From NCBI RefSeq assembly GCF_900100955.1, contig NZ_FNCC01000007.1, positions 372,001-436,000 of the forward strand: DNA of 64,000 nucleotides. The letters run 5' to 3'. The translations under genes were made by a program, and so were the position numbers. The notes under the pieces were generated by a model. The model made no database searches, was not told the origin of the DNA, and saw only the letters and a program-made list of their open reading frames with translations. This document shows positions 1 to 7,775 of the stretch, piece by piece (position 1 is the stretch's first letter; each line of letters opens with the position of its first letter). Source of the DNA: Lentzea fradiae. GTDB taxonomy: Bacteria; Actinomycetota; Actinomycetes; Mycobacteriales; Pseudonocardiaceae.

Positions 1-292
1 CGACCTTGCCGGTGGCCTGCGCGTATCCGGTCGCCGCGTGTCCAGCGCCCTGCTCGTGGCGGACGAGGATGTGCCGGACCTTCGTGGAGTCCAGCAGCGG
101 GTCGTAGGCGGGGAGGATCGTCCCCCCTGGAATGCCGAACACCACTTCGCAGCCGACGGCCTCGAGCGACCGCACAAGCGACTGAGCACCGGTTACACGG
201 ATCGGAGCGCCCGTGGGCGGGGCCGGTTTCGGCCGCGGGCCTGGACGTGGCGACGTGGGCTCGGAAGCCTGTCGCGATGGTGCGCTGGTCAT
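1..292 (-). CDS. ilvB: Acetolactate synthase large subunit, N-terminal part (cut by window edge)
   Basis: Reading the minus strand from an ATG at 292 gives about 97 residues before the window ends. After a Pro-rich 30-residue leader comes the TPP-enzyme N-terminal domain, with [32 protein letters not shown] and [17 protein letters not shown]; the Glu in HEQGA is the TPP-activating Glu of this family. The product joins two pyruvates (or pyruvate and 2-ketobutyrate) in branched-chain amino acid synthesis. A GAGG ribosome site lies 7 nt upstream of the ATG. The gene is preceded by a leader peptide and terminator (327-439), so attenuation by branched-chain amino acids is likely. ilvD lies nearby on the other strand. 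Confidence 0.95.
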   Translation of the reverse strand, partial: MTSAPSRQASEPTSPRPGPRPKPAPPTGAPIRVTGAQSLVRSLEAVGCEVVFGIPGGTILPAYDPLLDSTKVRHILVRHEQGAGHAATGYAQATGKV

Positions 293-326
293 CTCATTGC
301 CTCGTGGGTATCGGGGTCCGGACACG

Positions 327-365
327 AAAAAACCCTCGACAACCCGGGGACGGGTCGTGCGAGGG
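327..365 (-). terminator. ilv attenuator terminator
   Basis: On the minus strand CCCTCG (360-365) pairs with CGAGGG (333-338), with an inner stem ACCCG/CGGGT, followed at once by six U (327-332). This is a canonical Rho-independent terminator lying between the Leu/Val-rich leader peptide (392-439) and ilvB. That arrangement is the classical transcription attenuator of ilv operons. The alternative antiterminator pairing was not worked out. Confidence 0.85.
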
Positions 366-391
366 TCGCGCGTCGACGCAGGCTGTTCGGC

Positions 392-439
392 TCAGGCGTC
401 GACGCGCCTGAGAAGTACGAGAACGAGCGTGCGCTGCAT
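392..439 (-). CDS. ilv leader peptide, 15 residues
   Basis: ATG at 439 opens a short frame reading MQRTLVLVLLRRVDA and then TGA. Six of the 15 residues are consecutive Leu/Val codons (LVLVLL) just before the terminator, as expected for ribosome stalling when charged Leu- or Val-tRNA is scarce. No ribosome site precedes the ATG, and the -10 box ends 7 nt upstream of it, so the transcript probably starts at the ATG itself and is leaderless. The peptide itself likely has no function beyond sensing. Confidence 0.85.
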   Translation of the reverse strand: MQRTLVLVLLRRVDA

Positions 440-476
440 GAAGCGGACGTTATCCCCTCGCGCAAGAGTGCGTCAA
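440..476 (-). promoter_or_regulatory. ilvB operon promoter
   Basis: On the minus strand TTGACG (471-476) and TAACGT (447-452) are separated by 18 nt. The distance from the -10 box to the leader ATG (7 nt) places the start site at or next to position 439. Both boxes match the housekeeping actinobacterial consensus (TTGACn, TAnnnT). Confidence 0.75.
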
Positions 477-524
477 CTCTGCGAGACGGAATTCTCGGAT
501 CGTGGACGTGGAACAATCCTTCGA

Positions 525-965
525 GTGAAGAAGCTGGTCTTTCGCATCCCGGCAACAGCCCTGCTCGCAGCGGGTCTGATCATCATCTGCGTCACGCCTG
601 TGGCGTGGGCCGCACCGGGGCTGCAAGCGCTCTACCTCGTGCCGCTGGGCTACGCCTACTGGGTCCTGCGCAACCGCACGACGGTCACCGAGGAGGAGAT
701 CGTCGCCCGCGGCGTCTTCGGCTCCACGACCCTGAAGTGGGACGAGGTGAAGTCCATCAAGCTCGCCCACAAGGGGTGGCTCAAGGCGGTGAAGACCGAC
801 GACTCGCTGGTGACGCTGCCGGCGGTGCGGTTCATGCACCTCCCGGCGTTGTCGCTGGTCAGCGGCGGGCGGGTGCCCGACCCGACGGTCCGCGACGACG
901 AGCAGGAGCCGGCCGGCGAGCCCGCGCAGGACAAGGCGGACGAGGTCGTAGAGTCGGAGAAGTGA
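525..965 (+). CDS. PH-domain membrane protein (Cfp6-like)
   Basis: A GTG start at 525 gives 146 residues. Two N-terminal hydrophobic segments (about 10-30 and 35-50) are followed by a short bacterial PH domain, with TTVTEEEIVARGVFG, TTLKWDEVKSIKL and LPAVRFMHL, and an acidic, low-complexity C-terminus. Its place divergent from ilvB matches Rv3004 (cfp6, low molecular weight antigen 6) of M. tuberculosis as I recall that locus. Function is unknown. Its stop overlaps the GTG of the VKOR gene, so the two are probably cotranslated. Longer starts would run into the ilv leader region and are unlikely. Confidence 0.85.
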   Translation: MKKLVFRIPATALLAAGLIIICVTPVAWAAPGLQALYLVPLGYAYWVLRNRTTVTEEEIVARGVFGSTTLKWDEVKSIKLAHKGWLKAVKTDDSLVTLPAVRFMHLPALSLVSGGRVPDPTVRDDEQEPAGEPAQDKADEVVESEK

Positions 966-1387
966 CCGGACGAGTTCCGACGCTGAGCCTGCTGCTTTCG
1001 ATCGCGGGCTTGCTGACCTCGGCTTATCTGACCTACACGCACTTCGACGCCGGTGCGCTCGTGTGCTCGGCCGACTCCGTCATCGACTGCGAGAAGGTCA
1101 CCACGAGCGAGCAGTCGGAGCTCCTCGGTGTTCCCGTCGCGTTCCTAGGGCTCGCGTTCTTCGCCTTCCTCACCGTGATCTGCCTCCCGTTCGCGTGGCG
1201 GGTCGACGCGCTGAGGTGGGTGCGGCTGGGGGCCGTCGGCATCGGCGTGCTGATGGTGGTCTACCTGGTCGCCGCCGAGCTGCTGATCATCGGCAAGATC
1301 TGCCTGTGGTGCACCGTTGTGCACGTCATCACCCTCGCCCTGGCCTATCTGCTGGTCTCGGCGGGTCTGCGCACAAGTAACCTTTGA
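962..1387 (+). CDS. Vitamin K epoxide reductase (VKOR) family membrane protein
   Basis: This 141-residue protein has four hydrophobic segments. It carries the family's CxxC (CLWC, residues 114-117) at the start of the last helix and a pair of loop cysteines, C35 and C43, in VCSADSVIDCEK. VKOR enzymes reoxidise DsbA-like proteins at the periplasmic face and pass electrons to quinone, which supports disulfide formation in secreted proteins. The GTG start overlaps the stop of the PH-domain gene (GTGA). No DsbA gene is adjacent. Confidence 0.9.
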   Translation: MTGRVPTLSLLLSIAGLLTSAYLTYTHFDAGALVCSADSVIDCEKVTTSEQSELLGVPVAFLGLAFFAFLTVICLPFAWRVDALRWVRLGAVGIGVLMVVYLVAAELLIIGKICLWCTVVHVITLALAYLLVSAGLRTSNL

Positions 1388-1464
1388 GGCACCGCTCCCA
1401 GACTGGTGGACGCCTCACCCCCGCGTCCCGCGCGCACTCTTGCTGAACTGAACCTGGAGGAGCA

Positions 1465-3309
1465 GTGCCTCAGCTCCGCTCTCGCACCACCACGCACGGC
1501 CGCAACGCAGCCGGTGCCCGCGCCCTCTGGCGCGCGACCGGCATGACGGACAGCGACTTCGGCAAGCCGATCATCGCGATCGCCAACTCCTACACGCAGT
1601 TCGTGCCCGGCCACGTGCACCTGCGCGACCTCGGCGACATCGTGGCCGAGGCGGTGCGCGAGGCGGGTGGCGTGCCGCGCGAGTTCCACACCATCGCGGT
1701 CGACGACGGCATCGCCATGGGCCACAGCGGGATGCTCTACTCGCTGCCCAGCCGCGAGATCATCGCCGACTCCGTCGAGTACATGGTCAACGCGCACCAG
1801 GCCGACGCGATCGTCTGCATCTCGAACTGCGACAAGATCACCCCCGGCATGCTGAACGCGGCGATGCGGCTCAACATCCCCGTCGTGTTCGTGTCCGGCG
1901 GGCCGATGGAGGCCGGCAAGGCCGTCGTCGTCGAGGGCGTCGCCGTCGCGCCGACCGACCTCATCACCGCGATCTCCGCGTCCGCGTCCCCCGCCGTGAA
2001 CGACGAGGGGCTGTCGGAGGTCGAGCGCTCCGCGTGCCCGACGTGCGGCTCGTGCTCCGGCATGTTCACCGCGAACTCCATGAACTGCCTCACCGAGGCG
2101 CTGGGCCTCTCGCTGCCGGGCAACGGCTCGACGCTCGCCACCCACGCCGCCCGCCGCGAGCTGTTCTCCGAGGCCGGCCGCGTGGTCGTGGAGCTGTGCA
2201 GGCGCTGGTACGGCGAGGACGACGAGTCGGCGTTGCCGCGCTCGATCGCGAACCGCGCGGCGTTCGAGAACGCGATGGCCCTCGACATGGCGATGGGCGG
2301 TTCGACGAACACGGTGCTGCACATCCTCGCCGCCGCGCAGGAGGGCGAGATCGACTTCACGTTGCAGGACATCGACGACCTGTCCCGCCGCGTGCCGTGC
2401 CTGTCCAAGGTGTCGCCGAACTCCGACTACCACATGGAGGACGTGCACCGGGCGGGTGGAATCCCGGCGCTGCTGGGTGAGCTGGACCGGGCCGGTCTGC
2501 TGAACCGCGACGTGACGTCCGTGCACACGCCGACGCTCACCGAGTGGCTCGCGAAGTGGGATATCCGCGCGGAGAACCCGTCGCCGGAAGCGATCGAGCT
2601 GTTCCACGCGGCGCCCGGCGGTGTGCGGACCACGGAGGCGTTCTCGACGTCGAACCGCTGGTCCTCTTTGGACACCGACGCCGCGGGTGGCTGCATCCGC
2701 GACTTCGAGCACGCCTACACCCGCGACGGCGGCCTGGCCGTGCTGCGCGGCAACCTGGCCGAGCGCGGCGCGATCATCAAGGCCGCGGGCATCGACGAGG
2801 AGCTGTGGCACTTCGAGGGCCCGGCGCGCGTCGTCGAGTCCCAGGAGCAGGCTGTCTCGGTGATCCTCAACAAGGAGATCCAGGCGGGCGAGGTCCTGGT
2901 CGTGCGCTACGAGGGGCCCGCGGGCGGTCCCGGCATGCAGGAGATGCTGCACCCGACGGCGTTCCTCAAGGGCTCCGGCCTGGGCAAGAAGTGCGCGCTG
3001 ATCACCGACGGCCGGTTCTCCGGCGGCTCGTCGGGCCTGTCGATCGGCCATATCTCGCCGGAGGCGGCGGGCGGCGGCACGATCGGCCTGGTCGAGAACG
3101 GTGACCGAATCCTGATCGACGTGCACGAGCGCCGCCTGGAGCTGCTGGTGGACGACGAGGTGCTGGCCGAGCGCCGCGCCAAGATGGAGGCGTCCGAGCG
3201 GCCGTGGCAGCCGGTGGACCGCGTCCGCCCCGTCACGGCGGCACTGCGCGCCTACGCGCGCATGGCCACCGACGCCTCAACGGGCGCCGTCCGCGACCCA
3301 AGCCGCTAG
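1465..3309 (+). CDS. ilvD: Dihydroxy-acid dehydratase
   Basis: The 614-residue protein has normal length for the family. It dehydrates 2,3-dihydroxy-isovalerate or -methylvalerate to the keto acid in Val/Leu/Ile synthesis. Iron-sulfur ligands are visible in [10 protein letters not shown] and [18 protein letters not shown], and the C-terminal [17 protein letters not shown] motif is intact. The GTG start is preceded by GGAGGAG (1456-1462). The partial ilvB gene lies 1.2 kb away on the other strand, so the pathway genes are clustered but in separate transcripts. Confidence 0.97.
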   Translation: MPQLRSRTTTHGRNAAGARALWRATGMTDSDFGKPIIAIANSYTQFVPGHVHLRDLGDIVAEAVREAGGVPREFHTIAVDDGIAMGHSGMLYSLPSREIIADSVEYMVNAHQADAIVCISNCDKITPGMLNAAMRLNIPVVFVSGGPMEAGKAVVVEGVAVAPTDLITAISASASPAVNDEGLSEVERSACPTCGSCSGMFTANSMNCLTEALGLSLPGNGSTLATHAARRELFSEAGRVVVELCRRWYGEDDESALPRSIANRAAFENAMALDMAMGGSTNTVLHILAAAQEGEIDFTLQDIDDLSRRVPCLSKVSPNSDYHMEDVHRAGGIPALLGELDRAGLLNRDVTSVHTPTLTEWLAKWDIRAENPSPEAIELFHAAPGGVRTTEAFSTSNRWSSLDTDAAGGCIRDFEHAYTRDGGLAVLRGNLAERGAIIKAAGIDEELWHFEGPARVVESQEQAVSVILNKEIQAGEVLVVRYEGPAGGPGMQEMLHPTAFLKGSGLGKKCALITDGRFSGGSSGLSIGHISPEAAGGGTIGLVENGDRILIDVHERRLELLVDDEVLAERRAKMEASERPWQPVDRVRPVTAALRAYARMATDASTGAVRDPSR

Positions 3310-3316
3310 CCAGCTC

Positions 3317-3367
3317 GCACGCGGGGCCCCTTCGTACTGTGTCGTAGTACGAAAGGCCCCCGCGTGC
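3317..3367. terminator. Long hairpin at the ilvD 3' end
   Basis: Arms 3317-3338 and 3346-3367 are complementary at 20 of 22 positions around a 7-nt loop. There is no U-tract. It sits between the convergent ilvD and the minus-strand genes ending at 3411, so a bidirectional terminator is the natural reading. Its ACGCGGGG...CCCTTCGT core recurs at 3379-3395 (inverted) and 7556-7572. Confidence 0.6.
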
Positions 3368-3410
3368 GCGGCGGAGACACGAAAGGGGCTCGCGTTGGGG
3401 TCTCGGGGTG

Positions 3411-3653
3411 TCATATGACGAGCGACAGCGCCAGGCAGGCGCCGAAGACGAGCCAGCCCGTCAGCGGACCGCTGACGGGCTGGCTCGTCCTCTTGACCAG
3501 CACACCGGCGACCACCAGGCCCGCGAGCAGGCCGAGCGGCGGCAGCAGCGACCTCGCCGTCAGCCCGAACGGGAACGCGACGAGGTACACGACCGGGACC
3601 CCGACCACCAGCAGGGCGAGCTGCAACGCCGCACCCGTCACGTTCGACCGCAC
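3411..3653 (-). CDS. Small three-helix membrane protein
   Basis: The GTG start at 3653 gives 80 residues lying 11 nt downstream of the DoxX gene, so the two are probably one operon. Three hydrophobic segments are visible (about 8-27, 35-52 and 65-80) with KRTSQPVSG between the last two. I do not recognise a family. The coding sequence for residues 55-69 contains a perfect 43-nt palindrome (3447-3489). The hydrophobic pattern and codon use favour a real gene, but the palindrome could instead be the DoxX terminator with a fortuitous frame across it. Confidence 0.6.
   Translation of the reverse strand: MRSNVTGAALQLALLVVGVPVVYLVAFPFGLTARSLLPPLGLLAGLVVAGVLVKRTSQPVSGPLTGWLVFGACLALSLVI
3447..3489. 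repeat. Perfect 43-nt palindrome
   Basis: The 21-nt arm 3447-3467 (GACGAGCCAGCC...) is exactly complementary to 3469-3489 around a single central A at 3468. It lies inside the C-terminal coding part of the 80-residue membrane protein. Such a 1-nt spacer makes a cruciform or protein-binding site more likely than an ordinary RNA hairpin with a loop, although the RNA would also fold. Confidence 0.9.
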
Positions 3654-3664
3654 GGAGAACGTTC

Positions 3665-4399
3665 TTACCGGAAGACGAAGTAGGTGACGGCCGCGGCACC
3701 CGCGCCGATCACCAAAGCGATGAAACCGGCCGCGACCGGGTGGCGGAACCAGCTGCGGTTGTAGTCGAGCGCGGCCCGGCCGGGACCGGCGAACAGCGCC
3801 GCGAACGCCATGCCCGCGAGAGCCAGCTCCAGCTCGACGCCGTTGGGGCCGAAGAAGCCACCCTTGTACTGCAACGCGATGACGTTGGCCATCACGGCGA
3901 GCAGGCCCGCCGCGGCGAGCGGCGTGAACAGGCCCAGCACCAGCAGCGAGCCACCCGCCAGCTCGGTGATGCCGGTGACCCAGGCGAGGACGACGGACTC
4001 GCGGTAGCCCATCTTCTCCAGCGACTGCGCGAAGCCGTTGATGCCGGGTCCGCCGAAGAGGCCGAAGACCTTCTGCAGGCCGTGCAGCACGAAGATGCCG
4101 CCCAGCACCGCGCGCAGGCCGAGCAGGCCGATGTCGGGACCGGCGGTCCAGCCGAACTTCTTGCGGTCGTCGTCGAACGGGTCTTCGTACGGCGCCGCCG
4201 CGTCCTCAGTGGACTTGCCGAGCGCCGTGTACCCGGTGTTGTCGAACGCCTTCGTCGTCGAGTCGTACGGCTGAGCGGTGGTCCCACCGACTCTGTCGAT
4301 GCCGTCGTCGAAGTGGTGCACTCCCCCTCCGCTGCTCGAGTAGAACGAGTCGTCGGAGAAAGCGCTCGAGGTGGTCGAGCCTTGGTCGTGAGTAGCCAC
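3665..4399 (-). CDS. DoxX-family membrane protein with disordered N-terminus
   Basis: This 244-residue protein starts with about 85 hydrophilic Ser/Thr/Asp-rich residues and then has the DoxX domain. That domain shows four hydrophobic segments (LLGLRAVLGGIFVLHGLQK, VVLAWVTGITELAGGSLLVL, AAAGLLAVMANVIAL, and ELALAGMAFAALFAG), with a further hydrophobic stretch at the C-terminus. DoxX proteins are linked to thiosulfate/thiol redox and, in mycobacteria, to a membrane oxidoreductase complex. The location matches Rv3005c as I recall. The N-terminal tail is longer than in minimal DoxX proteins. It is probably cotranscribed with the downstream 80-residue gene. Confidence 0.88.
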   Translation of the reverse strand: MATHDQGSTTSSAFSDDSFYSSSGGGVHHFDDGIDRVGGTTAQPYDSTTKAFDNTGYTALGKSTEDAAAPYEDPFDDDRKKFGWTAGPDIGLLGLRAVLGGIFVLHGLQKVFGLFGGPGINGFAQSLEKMGYRESVVLAWVTGITELAGGSLLVLGLFTPLAAAGLLAVMANVIALQYKGGFFGPNGVELELALAGMAFAALFAGPGRAALDYNRSWFRHPVAAGFIALVIGAGAAAVTYFVFR

Positions 4400-4468
4400 G
4401 CCCGCACGCTAGTGAGGCTCGCGCGGGCGCGCGACATCCGAACGGCAGCCCGGTTTCACCCGGACGGA

Positions 4469-5383
4469 CTAATAAGTCCCGGTGACCAGATTCCGCGGGC
4501 GTTCCCCCGCGGCGTACCGGGCGACCTCGGCCGCCACCACCGCGTAGGCGCGCCGCGTGTGTCCCGTGCAGCTGCCCGCCACGTGCGGCGTGAGGAACAG
4601 GCCCGGCGCCGTCCACAGTGGATGGTCTGCGGGCAGCGGTTCGGGATCGGTCACGTCCAGGGCCGCGCGCAGCCGCCCGGAGGTCAGCTCGGCGACCAGT
4701 GCGTCGGTGTCGACGACGGGACCGCGTGCGCCGTTGACCAGGATCGCGCCGTCCTTCATCGCCGCCAGGAACTTCGCGTCGACCAGGTGCCTGGTCTCGT
4801 CGGTCATCGGCGTGAAGACCACCACCGCGTCGAACCGCGGCAGCAGCTCGGGCAGCTCGTCCACGCCGTGCACGCCCTCGCGGGCCGTGCGGCCGACCAT
4901 CGTGGCGGTGGCGTCGAACGATTCCAGGCGGCGGCGCAGCTGCTCGCCGAGGTCGCCGGCGCCGACGATCAGGACCTTCTTGTCCTGCAACGTGTCCGTG
5001 AGGTGGTAGTCCCAACGGCCTTCGGCGCGAGCACGTTCGAAGACGAAGAAGTCTCGATAGATGGCCAGCAACGCGCCGATGGCCCACTCCGCGGTGCTGC
5101 CGCCGTGCGCGCCGCGGCACGTGGACAGCAGCACGCCCTCCGGCATCCGGCCGATGAAGTTCTCCGCGCCCGCGCTCAGCAGCTGCACCAGCTTGAGGTT
5201 CGGCAGCTGCGCGAACACATCGCGCGGGTCGGTCCCGGCGAGGAACCTCGGCACCAGCACCTCGGCGTCCGCCGCCTCCGCCGGCAACGGTTGCCCCGGC
5301 GTGTAGTGGACCGGCCGGACACCGTCCACCTGGGACAGCGCCTGAACTCCTACTTCGTCTGGCACGAGCACGGTGAGCGTCAC
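4469..5383 (-). CDS. D-isomer 2-hydroxyacid dehydrogenase
   Basis: The GTG at 5383 gives 304 residues, and the frame upstream is antisense to the neighbouring hydrolase. The NAD-binding loop VLIVGAGDLGEQLRRRL and the catalytic set are visible: Arg in NGARGPVVD, Glu in DPEPLP and His in LTPHVAGS. The enzyme oxidises or reduces a 2-hydroxy/2-keto acid with NAD(P). The substrate cannot be told from sequence. The phosphoglycerate-dehydrogenase regulatory domain is absent, so this is not SerA. It is divergent from the alpha/beta hydrolase with almost no spacer. Confidence 0.9.
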   Translation of the reverse strand: MTLTVLVPDEVGVQALSQVDGVRPVHYTPGQPLPAEAADAEVLVPRFLAGTDPRDVFAQLPNLKLVQLLSAGAENFIGRMPEGVLLSTCRGAHGGSTAEWAIGALLAIYRDFFVFERARAEGRWDYHLTDTLQDKKVLIVGAGDLGEQLRRRLESFDATATMVGRTAREGVHGVDELPELLPRFDAVVVFTPMTDETRHLVDAKFLAAMKDGAILVNGARGPVVDTDALVAELTSGRLRAALDVTDPEPLPADHPLWTAPGLFLTPHVAGSCTGHTRRAYAVVAAEVARYAAGERPRNLVTGTY

Positions 5384-5402
5384 GGGTAGAACGTACGTCA
5401 GA

Positions 5403-6314
5403 ATGTCGGGCATGCGGGAACGCGACGTCATCGGCTGGGACGGCACGAAGATCCGGGCGTGGCAGACCGAGGGCGAGGGCGCGCCCGTGCTGTTGTGCCC
5501 CGGCGTGGGGTCCGGACCGGAGTCGTGGCCGTCGCTCACCGACCGGGGTGGCCTGCTCAGCTGGTACATGCGCGGCACGATGGGCTCGGACCGGCCGGTC
5601 GACGAACGCAACATCTCCCTGGAAGACCACGTGTCGGACGCGATCGCCGTGCTGGACGAGGCGGGCGTCGAGCGGTGCGTGGTCATGGGCTGGTCGATGG
5701 GCGTCACGATCGCCGCCGAGCTCGCGCTGCGCCACCCGGACCGGGTCGCGGGCCTGCTGCTGGTCGCGGGCGCGCCGGGCGACTCGTTCGACGCCATGCT
5801 GCCGCTGGTCCCGAGGCCGCTGCGCAGGATCGTCGGGCTGACCGGCGCGAAGCTGCTGCGGCAGGCCGGTCCGGTGCTCGACGAGGTGCTGCACCGCGTC
5901 CCGGTGACCGACGCGACGACGTTCCTGCTGCGGCACAGCGGGGTCATCAAGCCCAGCAGCGACCCGAAGGCCGTGGGGGAAGCAGTGGGCCGGTTCCTGC
6001 AGCACGACTGGCGCTGGTACTTCACGCTGGCCCTCGCACTGGGTGAGACGCCGCGACAGGACCTCTCCCCGATCGTGTGCCCCGTCACACTTCTCGCGGG
6101 GCGCGACGACGTGCTGGCGACGACGGACAGCATGTCCGTCCCGGTCGCCGGGCTGCCGCAGGCCCGGCTGCGGGTCCTGCCGTGCAGCCACTACCTGCCG
6201 CTGGAGGCACCCGAGGTGGTCGCGGCGGAGCTGGACCTGCTGCTCGACCGGGTGCGGTCGGTCGAGTTCGCCACGGCCGAGGCGTTCACCCCGGGTTCAC
6301 GGTCGCGCACCTAG
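5403..6314 (+). CDS. Alpha/beta hydrolase
   Basis: ATG at 5403 (303 residues) or 5412 are the likely starts; an upstream ATG at 5373 would overlap the divergent dehydrogenase. The nucleophile elbow is GWSMG (VVMGWSMGVT), the acid is Asp in LLAGRDDVL, and the His lies in PCSHYLPLE. The oxyanion region reads LLCPGVGSG. The substrate is unknown. It is followed 9 nt later by the lppZ-like gene and may be cotranscribed with it. Confidence 0.85.
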   Translation: MSGMRERDVIGWDGTKIRAWQTEGEGAPVLLCPGVGSGPESWPSLTDRGGLLSWYMRGTMGSDRPVDERNISLEDHVSDAIAVLDEAGVERCVVMGWSMGVTIAAELALRHPDRVAGLLLVAGAPGDSFDAMLPLVPRPLRRIVGLTGAKLLRQAGPVLDEVLHRVPVTDATTFLLRHSGVIKPSSDPKAVGEAVGRFLQHDWRWYFTLALALGETPRQDLSPIVCPVTLLAGRDDVLATTDSMSVPVAGLPQARLRVLPCSHYLPLEAPEVVAAELDLLLDRVRSVEFATAEAFTPGSRSRT

Positions 6315-6323
6315 CCTGGAGGC

Positions 6324-7484
6324 GTGGTTCGTTCCGTTGCGTTGCTGACCGCCGCCTGTCTGCTGGCAGGGGGCTGCGCGAGCTTTCCCGACGAACCGAC
6401 GCCCACGCAGTGGAGCGCGCAACCGCAGCTGACCCCGCAGGCGGGCCCCAAGCCGGAGCTGCCGGGCGAGTACCGGACGGCACCCGGTGAGCCGGGCCGC
6501 GGCCAGCCGCCGCAGAGCGTGCCGCCGCCGCAGGGCTGCAAGGACTTCAACCCGGCCGTGATCGCCACGTGCCTGAACACGGTCACGGGCGTGGCCCCGA
6601 TCGGTGCGGACTCGCAGGGCGGCGTCTCCGCCTACGCGACGGAACGCGGCGGGCGCCTGCTCAAGGTCACCAAGGACGTCGACCCGGTCGTGGTCGCGCA
6701 GATCGAGACCGACACGTCCTCCGACGGCGGCCTCACCGGCCTCGCGCTGTCCGCGACGTTCGCGGAGGACCAGCTCGTGTACGTGTACGTGACGACCGCG
6801 ACGGACAACCGGGTGCTGCGGATCGCGCCGGGCGACACGCCCAAGCCGATCCTCACCGGCATCCCGAAGGGCCCGACCGGCAACCGCGGCGTGCTCGTGA
6901 GCGACCGCAAGGGCGCGCTGCTCGTCGCCACCGGTGACGCGGGCAACCCCGCGCTGGCCGCCGACCCGGCCTCGCTGGCGGGCAAGGTGCTGCGGATCGA
7001 CGGCTCCGGCCAGCCCGCGCAGGGCAACCCGACGGCGGGCTCCGCGGTCTTCTCGTCCGGGCTGACGCTGCCCGGCGGCCTGTGCGTCTCCGCGGACGCC
7101 CAGAAGATCTGGGTGACCGACTGGACCGCGAACGCGGACGTCGTCTACCGCGTCGTGCCGGGCAAGCTCGGCGAGGTCGCGTGGAACTGGCCGGACAAGC
7201 CGGGCGTGATGGGCTGCGCGTCGTACGCGGACGCGCTGACGGTCTCCACGGCGAAGATGCCCGGCCTGCAGACGCTGTCGATGAACGAGACCGGCGCGTT
7301 CACCGGCAAGCCCGAGGTCATCATGGCCGAGGACGGCTTCGGCCGGATCGGCCCGATGGACATGCTCAACGACTCGGCGTCGCTGGTCGGCACGGTCAAC
7401 AAGGCGGGCGGCCAGCCCGTGTCGTCGGACGACCGCGTCGTGATCATCGTGCGGCCGAACAACGGTGGCGGCACCAAGGACTGA
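6324..7484 (+). CDS. PQQ-type glucose/sorbosone dehydrogenase lipoprotein (LppZ-like)
   Basis: The GTG start gives 386 residues. A signal peptide ends in the lipobox LAGGC (Cys about residue 18), so it is a lipoprotein facing outward. A Pro/Gln-rich spacer leads to a beta-propeller of the soluble glucose dehydrogenase family, with strand repeats such as LVYVYVTTATDNRVLRI, LLVATGDAGN and KIWVTDWTANADVVYRV. The position matches lppZ (Rv3006) of M. tuberculosis as I recall. Whether it binds PQQ is not shown by sequence alone. The last bases of the gene recur 250 bp downstream. Confidence 0.85.
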   Translation: MVRSVALLTAACLLAGGCASFPDEPTPTQWSAQPQLTPQAGPKPELPGEYRTAPGEPGRGQPPQSVPPPQGCKDFNPAVIATCLNTVTGVAPIGADSQGGVSAYATERGGRLLKVTKDVDPVVVAQIETDTSSDGGLTGLALSATFAEDQLVYVYVTTATDNRVLRIAPGDTPKPILTGIPKGPTGNRGVLVSDRKGALLVATGDAGNPALAADPASLAGKVLRIDGSGQPAQGNPTAGSAVFSSGLTLPGGLCVSADAQKIWVTDWTANADVVYRVVPGKLGEVAWNWPDKPGVMGCASYADALTVSTAKMPGLQTLSMNETGAFTGKPEVIMAEDGFGRIGPMDMLNDSASLVGTVNKAGGQPVSSDDRVVIIVRPNNGGGTKD

Positions 7485-7735
7485 GCACGCCTCCGGAATC
7501 ACTGTCCGTAACGACACGCTCCACTCGCGACTCTCTCTCGCGTTTCTCGTCGGACACGCGGGAGCCCTTCGTTTCCCTGACGGACACGCGGGGTCCCCGC
7601 GTGCAGTAGCCACGTCACGCACAGGCGTCGGTGTCCGCTGATTGGGTGGCGCGCGAGTGAGTGACGGCGAAGGCGAGCAGGGCATCTGGTGGAGTTCATG
7701 CGGACCGGCTGGGGGAGGCGGCACCAAGGACTGAG
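7467..7735 (+). repeat. 19-bp direct repeat duplicating the end of the lppZ-like gene
   Basis: GGCGGCACCAAGGACTGAG occurs at 7467-7485, where it encodes the last residues and stop of the lppZ-like protein, and again at 7717-7735, exactly 250 bp downstream in non-coding DNA. The DNA between holds no convincing gene. Confidence 0.9.
7585..7603. terminator. Short GC palindrome downstream of the lppZ-like gene
   Basis: CACGCGGGG-T-CCCCGCGTG is a perfect 9-bp inverted repeat with a 1-nt centre. A related ACGCGGGAGCCCTTCGT element lies at 7556-7572. The rest of 7485-7775 shows no gene. A terminator role is plausible but there is no U-tract. Confidence 0.45.
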
Positions 7736-7742
7736 GCCGTCC

Positions 7743-7766
7743 GGGGAGGCTTTCCCGGCCTCCCCA
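7743..7766 (-). terminator. Terminator of the M14 peptidase gene
   Basis: GGGGAGG and CCTCCCC form a 7-bp GC stem around a 9-nt loop just downstream of the peptidase stop at 7776. No run of U follows on the minus strand, so this is a weak call. Confidence 0.45.
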
Positions 7767-7775
7767 GACGCCCCG

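Noticed and set aside
1345..3126. Open frame of 593 codons antisense to ilvD
   Set aside because: Arg/Ala/His-rich composition typical of high-GC shadow frames; ilvD on the other strand is certain.
3740..5389. Open frame of 549 codons on the plus strand across DoxX and the dehydrogenase
   Set aside because: Antisense to two well-supported genes, no domain pattern, and it crosses their boundary.
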